Shown in pieces: positions 9,738 to 18,104 of a stretch of 18,104 nt of DNA. The notes beneath the pieces were generated by a model. It was not told the origin of the DNA. It saw only the letters and a program-made list of their open reading frames with translations, and searched no databases. The number at the start of each line of letters is the position of its first letter. The stretch's first letter is position 1. Made by a program: the position numbers and the translations under genes. This DNA is from Alectoria sarmentosa. Lineage: Eukaryota > Ascomycota > Lecanoromycetes > Lecanorales > Parmeliaceae. The stretch lies in assembly GCA_009733775.1 (NCBI GenBank), contig WOGZ01000516.1:1-18104 (forward strand), read 5' to 3'.

Positions 9738-10751
9738 ATAAATTATAATTAATCGATTAATCAAAAAATGTTATTACGTATTATATATAGCGAACGATAA
9801 TGATATATTTATTAAAAACATAATTAAAATACTCATTAAAGAAATTTTTCGTATATATAAATTATTTATATTAATAATATTCAATCGAGATTCACAATTT
9901 ATTATTATAATATAAAAATCTTTTTACAAAAAACTCGATATTCAAATTAAATTATTTACGATTTTTTATTTTAAAATAAACGAATAAATCGAGCGAAATA
10001 ATTTAAACTTAAAACGTTATTTACGAATTTATTGCAATTATATATAAAACGATTAAATTAAATAAATATTTATAATCGAATTTATAAATAGTAATAACGT
10101 TTTAATTTTTATAAATGTGTCGCTTTTTTATGCAAATAAAGAGTTTCATTTTTATATAAATTTTAATTTTAATATTATCGATTACGTTATTATTCGAAAA
10201 CGTTTTAATGTTATAAAAGTAACAAATATCATCGATCACATATAAAATATTCTCGTTTTTATACGCGATAAATTTGATAAAATACAATTAATTATAATCG
10301 AACAAGTTAATAATTATAAAAAAAATATAACTTTTAAAAAAACGATTTCGTTTTTTTTAATAACAAAAACATCGTTATTAATAAATTATTTAAAAAATTA
10401 AATAATAAAATGTTCGATTCATTTAAAATTATATTTAATATTTATTTATTTTATAAATTAAAATTATTTAAAATTATGAAAATTTATAACGTTTTTTATT
10501 TTAAGTTTTTAAATTTTATTATTATTAATTCATTATTTAATTAAAAGAATTTTTTTTTAAAAAAAAAATAGAATAAAAAAATAATTGAAAATATATTAAA
10601 TTTTGAAAAATTATAAAATCGTTTTAAATATAAGATTAAATAAAAAGACGTCGATAAAAATTTTAATTAATATAATATTAATAAAAACGAATTTCATAAT
10701 ATAAAAAATATAATAAAAGATTTTTATAAAAGATATTCGAATAAGTCACGA
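9738..10751 (+). pseudogene. pol: Copy A integrase core, GPY/F-like module and chromodomain
   Basis: This continues the frame interrupted at 6196. It reads INRLIKKCYYV (from VDRLTKMR.YVP), then KEIF, FNRDSQF, KSFYKKLDIQIKLF, FYFKINE, IERNNLNLKRYLRIYCNY and FYANKEFHF, all standard Ty3/gypsy integrase core blocks. The second catalytic Asp (SDRG box) is Asn at 9883-9885, while the Glu of the TER box is kept (GAG at 9991-9993). After a frame change between about 10300 and 10395, a GPY/F-like module reads FDSFKII and YKLKLFKIMKIYNVFY (10413-10500). A chromodomain follows at 10587-10751 (ENILNFEKL, FKYKIK.KDVDKNF, EFHNIKNIIKDFYKRYSNKS). In such elements the chromodomain steers insertion towards heterochromatin. 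A 61-codon minus-strand opening at 10102-10287 is only the antisense of this gene. Confidence 0.9.
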
Positions 10752-11499
10752 TGAAAAAAATTATACGTTATTCGATTAAATTAATTATTGAATTATAAAA
10801 GAATTTTATTATTCATTTTTTTTTTCTTTTTTTCTCACACGTCGTTGTTATTATAACGAACGACGACGATTATATACAATTTTTAATTAAATCTGCGTGC
10901 GTTTTCACGTCATTTTTTCAACGACAAAATTAATCGAGATCGACGACGACGATATGTTAATTTAAGACTTAAACGAACACGCGATTTTCATTATTCACAT
11001 TATAAACATCTTTTAAAATCTTTTAACGACATTTTAAAATATCGTTATCGTTATTATTAATTTCATTCGATATTATATATATAATAATTTATAAAAAAAA
11101 GATTATTTAAGACATTATTAAAATATATACGAATTTTATATAAAGTTTAACGTTTACGACTCGATTCGATTCGAAAAATCTTATTTAATCTTATTTTTTA
11201 ATATTTACGATTTCTTTTTCGCTTAAATTATCGAATATTAAATAACATTAAATATTTAATACTTTAACGACGATTATAACGTTAATTTTTTATTAAATTA
11301 CGTTATTTTTAAACGTTTAAAACGATAAAATATTATAATATCGACGATGTTATTAATAAACTTTTCGCGATATATTATTATCATTATTATTATTAATCTT
11401 TTTCGATTAAGCATAATTATTAATTAAAGATTTTAAAGATATAAAATAAATTATAAACAAACTTTTTCGATTTTTATAGCGTTAAAATATCGTTTTTTT
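10752..11499 (+). other. Copy A 3' region between chromodomain and 3' LTR
   Basis: About 750 bp without a recognised domain. It includes two short CG-bearing triplet runs, ACGACGACGAT (about 10860-10871) and CGACGACGACGAT (about 10941-10953). It may hold the end of pol and the 3' untranslated part. The copy B counterpart lies outside the window, so it cannot be tested by comparison. Confidence 0.5.
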
Positions 11500-11512
11500 A
11501 AAAAGAAAATAA
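11500..11512 (+). other. Polypurine tract of copy A
   Basis: AAAAAGAAAATAA stands directly before the TGTTA start of the 3' LTR, where the plus-strand primer of LTR retrotransposons lies. The purine run is broken by a single T, possibly a mutation. Confidence 0.6.
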
Positions 11513-11717
11513 TGTTATAAACGTATTTTACATTTTTAATAAAGTTGACTTTTCTTTAACATCATATTCTTTTAACATTATTCGATTAAATTTAACGTAT
11601 TTTAATAAAAACATTTGCTTTTATATAAATGTTTTTATATATATATATATATATTCTTCTCACTTAATTATCTTATTTAATATATTTATATAATTTAACT
11701 TTATATCGATTTTAACA
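11513..11717 (+). repeat. Copy A 3' LTR, complete (205 bp)
   Basis: It begins TGTTATAAACG and ends TTTTAACA, giving the canonical 5-bp terminal inverted repeat TGTTA/TAACA. It aligns with the copy B 5' LTR (14597-14798). It carries a (TA)n run at about 11636-11654 that copy B has as T-run plus short TA. The five bases after it are TAAAC; the left partner of that duplication is missing with the front of the 5' LTR. Confidence 0.9.
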
Positions 11718-12965
11718 TAAACGACGAAATTGCGATATTTATAATAATTTTAAATTTATATTATAATAAAAAAAAATTTATAAGTTAATTATAATATTAT
11801 CGTTATTATATAATTAAATTAAATATTTATAAATAAAATAAAAAAAATTATAAAGAAAAAAAAGTAACGAAAAAAATTGAGTTTTTATATATATATTTAA
11901 CGTCGCGATGCGATAATAAGCGAATATCGAATAATAACGCGCGTTTTAATAACGTTAAAAAATTTATATTATTATTATAATAATTATAAAATATATCGTT
12001 TTTTAACTTTATTATTATTTTTTAATATAAAAAAACGAAATTATTTTATTTAATATATTGTTATTAAAAATTAAATAAACGAATATATATAATAAAAAAA
12101 GATTTTTATCGATTATATCGCTTTATTAAAAATATTTATAAGTTAATATTTTAAATATTATTATAAAATTAATAATATAATATAATTATTATTATTATTT
12201 TATTATGAATCGCAATGTTACGTTATAAAAACGATAACGTTATAATAACTTTTTTTTCTTATTTCTCTTATAAAATTTAAAGATTTTTTAATAAATATTA
12301 TATAAAAAAAATCTTAATATAAATATTAAAGAATTAAGATTTAAAAGAAAAGATAATTATTAAAAACAATAATTGTATACGTTTTATATAAAATATGCGT
12401 TATTATAACATTATTTTTTATAAAAATTTATAAAAATTATGAAGTTTAAATTTAATTAATTAATTAATATCGCAATTTCTTCGTTAATGAAAATATTTAA
12501 TAAATATATATTTATTTAATATATTTCGATATGTTTTTTTAATTCTTAAATATAAATTTTATTATACAATTTAATTATTAAACTTAATAATAACATTACG
12601 TTTTTTATATATACTTATTTATTTGCCTTTATTTAATAACGTAAATAATAGGTTTTATAATAATTAAATTATTATAATTTACGCATTAAATATCATCGTT
12701 AATTTTTTTAATAAATTATTTAACATTTATATTATAACTTTATTATTTATTTAAAAGATTCGTAATAAAGATTTTGCAAATCGTTAAATTATAATTATAT
12801 TTAAAAAAAGAAAATAGCGAAGAAAATAACGAAGAATTAATTAACATTATTATTAATCAATAAATTAACACATTATTATTATATTTAATTCTTTCAAAAT
12901 TCTCAAAACAATAAATGTATAATATGATAAATTTGTTTTAAAATTTATTATATATAACGTTATAG
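11718..12965. other. AT-rich spacer, nothing recognised
   Basis: This is about 1.25 kb of very low-complexity A/T sequence. It has short AT-only palindromes (for example TTATAATAATT-A-AATTATTATAA near 12655-12680) and one CG-rich patch at 11900-11945 (GTCGCGATGCGATAATAAGC). I see no domain, LTR or RNA gene. Confidence 0.5.
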
Positions 12966-13670
12966 CAGTTTCTTTCTTTACGAAATTTGATAGTTTTAAT
13001 AACTTCGCTTTTTATTATCGAAGAATTAAACATTTCTCATTTAAAAGACTCGTCTTCGCATATAATTTCACGTTTATTACGAATTAAAAAAGTGAGATAT
13101 TTTGATTCGAAGTATCAATTAAAGTAGAAAACAATAAATAATTCGATTGTTAATGTTAATAAATACGTTTACTATCGTAACGTTTATATTTTTATTAATA
13201 AACTCAAAAATTTAATTAATCAACATTTAAATATTAAATTAATTTTAATATTATATTTTCGTAACTTCGCATTAATGTGATATTTAATAAAATTAATCGA
13301 ATTGAAACGAGATTTTTTACGAGATACGAATTTAAATCGATAATATATTACATTAATTAATCGATTTAAAACGAAAATATTAATAACTTTATCGCAATTA
13401 ATAAAATAAACCTATTTATTAATCGACGTAAAATTTATTTTTTCTCAAGCATTTATTTAATAAATGCTTTATTTAATTAAATTAATTAAATTTTATTTTA
13501 TATACGATTAATTAACATTATTATAAAATTAATTTATAGTTAACTTACGTCGCGATATATCGAAATTACGTTTTATTATTATATTACGTTAATTTCTCGA
13601 ATAAGTAAATAATAAAACATTTATTTAATTAAAGCTATTTTAAAGATAATTATAATAATATTTATAATAA
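12966..13670 (+). pseudogene. Gag-like protein remnant of a third retroelement family
   Basis: One plus-strand frame can be followed for about 235 codons. Its stops are TAA, TAG and TGA at positions where Gln or Trp would fit. Readable blocks are YVYYRNVYIFINKLKNLI, FALM.YLIKLIELKRDFLRD, YITLINRFKTK followed by LSQL, DVKFIFSQAFI, and YD.LTLL.N.FIVNLRRDIS followed by FLE.VNNKTFI. The order (Tyr-rich start, FAL.W...L...ER..LR, WY..LI.RFK, Y...D...G..P..F.Q, Y.QLT..WN.L....R.DIPEP, FL..L) is that of a fungal retrotransposon Gag-like family, as I remember it. This is by eye, not a search. No zinc knuckle or pol could be found downstream, and no LTRs bracket it. It is unrelated to the gags of copies A and B and the nested element. 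Confidence 0.6.
13447..13469. repeat. Perfect inverted repeat, 11-bp arms
   Basis: AAGCATTTATT and AATAAATGCTT are exact reverse complements with one T between them. It lies inside the gag-like remnant, so it is probably a by-product of mutation rather than a functional hairpin. Confidence 0.7.
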
Positions 13671-14596
13671 AACAAATCTACTTTTCATAATTTTACATTA
13701 GTTTCTTATATAAATAAATAAAAAATATCTCTTTATAGCAATTATTAAAGTCGTATAAAAACCGATTTTCATTAAAGATATTAATTAATAACAATAAAAA
13801 TTATGTATATTTAATTAACGTTATATTAAACAACTATAATTTATATAAAAAAAATGTAAATGTAAATTAAAATTTTTATGATTATTAATAATAAAGGATT
13901 GCAATTAAGTAATATTAATTATAAAATAATAACATTTTTTCGTTTTTTGTGAACATATTATTACGATACGTTAAAACTTTGATTATTAATTAACTTTAAT
14001 CGTTATTAAACGATTTAATATTGTATATATTTATAAAATAAATATATAAATTTTTAATATTACACATTATACATATTATAAATATATAAAGTAAATTGAA
14101 TTTTTTAATAAATAATTTTAATAATAATATTAATTGAAATATTTATAAATTATATAATAAAATTTACGTATTTATATTATTATTAAATATAATTATATAA
14201 AATTTATTATTTATTTATTATTAAAAATAATTTAAATTATATATTATTTTATCGCATATATTTAAATATAAAATAAATTTTAACGAGCTTAAAGCGAGTC
14301 GTTTATTAAATTAATAATATGTAAAATAAATGTAATCGAAACATTATAGTTAAAAGACGCGAACTTTTTAACAATAATTTTATGTAATATAACGTCTTGA
14401 TTTGATAAAATATATACTTAATTATAATAAATTTTATAAAAAATTTACATTTTTTATTACTCACATCACATTAATTTTTATTATAATTAAAATTTTTGCT
14501 TAAATAACATAATAATTTTATAAGTAAATCGTTATTATATATTTATTTAAAGTCTTTCACAAATGTGTAATTCAACTTTTCACACTTATTCGTTTT
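13671..14596. other. AT-rich spacer left of copy B, nothing recognised
   Basis: The gag-like frame becomes unreadable after about 13670. No domain, RNA gene or LTR was seen up to the start of the copy B LTR. The five bases before that LTR are GTTTT and would be the left target duplication of copy B. Confidence 0.45.
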
Positions 14597-14798
14597 TGTT
14601 ATAAGCGTATTTTACGTTTTTAATAAAGTTAACTTTTTTTTAACATTATATTCTTTTAACATTACTCGATTAAATTTAACGTAACTTAATAAAGACATTT
14701 ATTTTTATATAAATGTTTTTTTTTTATATATATTTTCTTCTTACTTAGTTGTTTTATTTAATATATTTATATAACATAATTTTATATTAATTTTAATA
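14597..14798 (+). repeat. Copy B 5' LTR (202 bp)
   Basis: It begins TGTTATAAGCGTATTTTACG and ends TTTTAATA (CA mutated to TA). It aligns with 11513-11717. The sequence then continues TTATAATTAAAT exactly as after the copy A 5' LTR remnant. Confidence 0.9.
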
Positions 14799-16800
14799 TT
14801 ATAATTAAATCATCTTATTTATTTTATTTATATTAATTAACGAATTTAAAGAATCGTACTAATAAAAACTTTATCAAAATATAAAAATTATTAAAATATC
14901 GTATTTTTAAATTAGATCATTTATAATAATTAAAATTTAAATAATTCGCATCGAAATAGCGATTCGTCTCGTTAATAATAACGAATATAAAAAAAATATT
15001 AAAATATTCGTTTAATTAGCGAATCGAAAGAAATAATTATATATTATTTTTATATAATTCAAATTAAAACAATATCGATTATATCGTTTGAAAGATTATT
15101 ATTAAAGATATTCAAATTTTTCACGATATTATTATCGAATAAAAAATCACGATTTTATAACCTTTTAAAGTTTTTCTTTTTCATTTCGCATTATCAAATT
15201 TTCTCGCACGAAGTCGACGACGATATAATAAATATTTTTTATATAAATAACGAAACTAAAAGAACGTTATTTAATTAACACATTATTTTTATAAAAGTTT
15301 AATAAATAAATAAACGATTAAATAGTATTCTTTGTTATTATTTAAATATTAAATTAAATTTCTTTATTATACTAAAATTATCAAATATATTAAATAAGAA
15401 ATGTTAACACTTTTCTTTATTATAATACTTTTTAATATTATATTTTTCGAAGTATTTAAATCTTTCTTTTTTTTCTTCTCTTTTGTTTTTTTTTATCGAT
15501 AATCTTTATCGAAAAAAAAAAAAAAATCACATTTAAGATATTTTAAATAAAATTAAATCACGTCGTATTTTAATTATATTTGAAGATTTCGAAGACTTTT
15601 AACAATATGAATTAGATTTATAATACATTTTTATTAATAAGCAATTATTATATTAAGCGAAAGTTACATTTAAAGAGTTTCTTAATATATTGAATCAGTT
15701 TCGTTTTAAATGAAACGATTTTCGTAAATTTTCAATTCGTTATTATAAGATTATTATCGATAAAAACGAGATTATAAATAATTTATATCAATTTAAGTTT
15801 ATAATTGAGCAAGTAAATAATAGCGTTCGTAATTAACAAAAACAAATAATATAATTATAACGAAAGATTAATACGATAAAATATTAATTATTGAAAAACG
15901 ATTTAAACGACGATTTAAAGAACAAATTTTTTTATAATGAATTTAAAAATCGATTTATATCAAAAAAAGATAAGTTTTTCAAATTATTTAATATTTTTAT
16001 TTTTACGAATGAAAAGAATCTTATATAAAACGACTAATTTTTCAAATTAAATTATAAATTTATTATTAATTATAATTGATATTTTACTATTAAATTTAAA
16101 TTAATTTATATCATTTTTAAATTAAAAGAAAAAACTTCAAAATAAATCATAAAACGTTAATTGAGAAATTGTTCGAATTTATATTAATTTTATAAAGAGA
16201 TAATGAATATTTTGATCGATATTTACGAAAACTTTAATTAATAAAATAATGCGAAATGATAATATAACTCATTTTAATAAAATATTATATCTTTTATAAA
16301 AAATTTCGTCGATTTTATTCAATTTAATTAAATTATTAATAAAGATAAAAATAATATAATATAACATTTACGTTTAAAAGTTCGTGAAAATTTATAAAAA
16401 AATTAAAACGTATATAAAGATTTTAACGAATTAACGTTTATTAAAAAATATTTACGAAAATTAAATAATATTTAGCGTGTTAAATATAAAAAAAAGTTTA
16501 AGATTTTCATATTTAAAATTATATTCTCAATAAAAAAATTATTTTAATAATGAAAATTATTTATATTATAACAACATTTATAAAATTTATTATATCGATT
16601 TCATTTATTAAAATTAAAATCGAAATCGATATTAAAAAGTTTATATATTATAATTATAATCAAATTAAATATATTAAACGTAATTATTTTCAATCGAATA
16701 AAAAAATTGCTCGAATGTATATTATAAAAATGAATAATAACGACGATGATAATTTGAAAAACTCTTCGAATAACTCGAGAAAAGATTAATTTTTTCGAAA
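14799..16800 (+). pseudogene. gag: Copy B leader and gag remnant with CCHC knuckle
   Basis: A 79-codon opening at 16550-16789 is the C-terminal end of gag, not an independent gene. Residues 33-46 (16646-16687) read YYNYNQIKYIKRNY, which fits C-X2-C-X4-H-X4-C exactly with all four zinc ligands replaced by Tyr. TGT/TGC to TAT/TAC and CAT/CAC to TAT/TAC are single transitions. After the knuckle comes an Asn/Asp-rich tail (NNNDDDNLKNSSNNS). Upstream to the LTR the sequence aligns with copy A but no Gag domain can be read through the stops. The first part is probably untranslated leader. The reverse-strand opening at 16601-16804 is its antisense shadow. Confidence 0.8.
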
Positions 16801-18104
16801 TCACGATAAAAAATAATACGAACGTGTGTTTAGCAAATATTTTAAATAATTTCTTAACACGACGTTTTTTTCGAATAATAATTACGTTATTATTATAAAA
16901 TCGATAAATGATATTTTCGAATTCTTTTATAAATTGCGAATATATCGAAACTTATATCGTTATTAATAAAATTATTATATTTAAAATATATAAACGTTTA
17001 TAAATCGAATTTTATTCTTTTTTTAAATCAAAATTATTACGAAATTATAATAAACGATTGTTTAAACAATTTATCATTTATTGTTTTTTATTTACTTTGA
17101 ACATATACGATTATAAAAAAGAATTTTATCTTATTTTTATCGCTTCGTTAAAATAACACGATTTGATTTTCGAAAAGTTATAAATAAATAAATATAAAAT
17201 CGTATTCGATATATTAAAAAATAAGATATTATTTATATTTGAATAAGTGAATATAACGATAATAAGACATCAATATTTGAGAATTTATCGTTTTTATCAA
17301 AAACATCATCTGTTATTATTATACGATCTTTTAAATTCATTGTTGAAAATAAATCAAATGAAAATAATTTCGATATAAATCATTTCAAAGACATTTTAAA
17401 TAAAAAAAGATCGACATTAACATTTAAAATATTTAAAAAAAAAATGATTAAGAAGTTTAATTTTATCGATATTATTAAAATTAATATATCGATTTATTAT
17501 TATTTAATTCGAAATAAAGAAAATAAACTATTTTTTTTGATAATAAATAAGATTTATAAATTTTTTAATAAAATTTTCAAGATTATATTACAATTATAAC
17601 GAGATAATCGAATATCGATTAATAAATCATATTTATGCGACTTTGAAATCAAATATAAGAAATGTTATAAATTATATATATCGAAAAACGCTTGAATAAA
17701 TAATGTTGAAACTCTCACTTTTTAAAAGATTTTTAATAAATTTCTTATAAATTATCATGATTACGTAAATGTTTTTAATAGATTATAAGCGAATATATTA
17801 TTTTCACATCGTTTTTATAATTACAAATTGAAATTCGCTGAGAAAATAAACAAAAGTTTATTATTTAAAAATCGAATTTATTCATTATCAGATCGTAAAT
17901 TCGAACAAATTAAGAAATATTTAAACGAACATTTGAAGAAAGAATTTATCGTATTTAATTATATTTTATTCGTTTTATTTATTTTATTTGTTGAGAAATC
18001 AAATGAAGATTTACGATTTTATGTGAATTATCGAAAGTTGAACGTTATCATCAAAAGAAATCGATATTTTATTTTATTGATAAATGAGATTTTAATAAAA
18101 ATAT
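16801..18104 (+). pseudogene. pol: Copy B pol remnant: protease/spacer and start of reverse transcriptase, cut by window end
   Basis: From about 17250 to the window end one frame is kept with only about four stops (three TAA and one TGA; one TAA is at 17786-17788). It covers the spacer (SFKFIVENKSNENNFDI; RNKENKLFFLIINKIY), then YHDYVNVFNRL and SHRFYNYKLKFAEKI, which lead into RT. RT follows with KKYLNEHLKKEFIVFN, LFVEKSNEDLRF and FYVNYRKLNV (18017-18046). These are the standard N-terminal Ty3/gypsy RT blocks (H..Y...L; F.I....P...P..FV.K..G.LR; VDYRKLN) with Pro, Gly and Asp lost through transitions. The protease, expected at about 16850-17150, is not readable. The frame is shifted near 17230-17250 relative to copy A. 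Confidence 0.88.

Larger units (their letters stand above)
2242..11717 (+). mobile_element. Copy A: Ty3/gypsy chromodomain LTR retrotransposon, RIP-mutated
   Basis: The plus-strand order is 5' LTR remnant, gag with CCHC knuckle, protease/spacer region, reverse transcriptase, integrase, GPY/F-like module, chromodomain, polypurine tract and 3' LTR. RT before IN defines Ty3/gypsy, and a C-terminal chromodomain defines the chromovirus branch (family knowledge). The element is interrupted by a 3.5-kb nested LTR element at 6197-9732. Without that insertion and its duplicated target it is about 5.9 kb. It lacks RNase H and the integrase N-terminus through an internal deletion near 5994, and most of its 5' LTR is missing. 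Many stops, at least two single-base frame changes within RT and one between the integrase core and the GPY/F module make it non-functional. The 5' part (2298-5630) aligns over its whole length with copy B at 14799-18104. Confidence 0.92.
14597..18104 (+). mobile_element. Copy B: Ty3/gypsy retrotransposon, same family as copy A, partial at window end
   Basis: It has a complete 5' LTR and an internal region collinear with copy A over about 3.3 kb (14799-18104 against 2298-5630), in the same orientation. Gag knuckle, protease-RT spacer and RT blocks occur in the same order and at nearly the same spacing. It keeps more C/G and fewer frame breaks around RT than copy A, and serves as the better template for reading the family. 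The remainder (rest of RT, RNase H, integrase, 3' LTR) would lie beyond the right edge. Confidence 0.92.

Noticed and set aside
10102..10287. 61-codon minus-strand open frame
   Set aside because: It is the antisense shadow of the copy A integrase C-terminal part.
11636..11654. (TA)n run as a promoter or origin signal
   Set aside because: It is a simple microsatellite inside an LTR and is not conserved in copy B.
16601..16804. 67-codon minus-strand open frame
   Set aside because: It is the antisense of the gag zinc-knuckle segment of copy B, where the plus strand carries the family motif.
1..18104. Mitochondrial, plastid or AT-rich bacterial/protist origin
   Set aside because: No rRNA, tRNA or organelle genes are seen. 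The content is chromodomain Ty3/gypsy elements with transition-type decay, which fits a RIP-active fungal nuclear genome.

Overview
This window has no intact gene. It is a block of extremely AT-rich (about 15% GC by eye), heavily mutated, nested retrotransposons. Nearly all surviving C and G lie in CpG, and CC/GG dinucleotides are almost absent. Recognisable proteins survive only with missense changes and stops that C-to-T or G-to-A changes can produce: Cys or His to Tyr, Asp to Asn, Gly to Glu or Asn, Gln or Trp to stop. This is the pattern of repeat-induced point mutation (RIP), so the source is most likely a filamentous ascomycete (Pezizomycotina), in an AT-rich compartment such as a pericentromeric, subtelomeric or transposon-island region. 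The species cannot be named from this sequence.

Layout. (1) 41-399: two tandem copies of a 178-bp unit, each holding an inverted repeat and a hairpin. (2) About 600-1985: decayed reading frames on the minus strand, not identified. (3) 2242-11717: Ty3/gypsy chromodomain retrotransposon 'copy A', plus strand. Its 5' LTR is reduced to about 56 bp. After gag with a CCHC knuckle and pol up to reverse transcriptase, an in-frame internal deletion joins RT directly to integrase. Integrase continues into a GPY/F-like module, a chromodomain and a complete 205-bp 3' LTR. (4) 6197-9732: a second LTR retrotransposon, 3.5 kb, nested inside the copy A integrase. It has 412/413-bp LTRs and a perfect 5-bp target duplication (GTTAT). 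Removing it with one GTTAT restores the integrase reading frame exactly. Only gag is recognisable inside it. (5) 11718-14596: spacer containing a third, unrelated gag-like coding remnant (about 12966-13670). (6) 14597-18104: 'copy B' of the same Ty3/gypsy family, same orientation, with a complete 5' LTR, gag and pol up to RT, cut by the window edge.

Inferred history: the copy A family inserted, copy A lost RNase H and the integrase N-terminus, the 3.5-kb element then inserted into the remaining integrase, and RIP mutated everything. None of these elements can encode working proteins now. The short open frames of 60-95 codons are either relic pieces of gag/pol or chance openings in AT-rich DNA.
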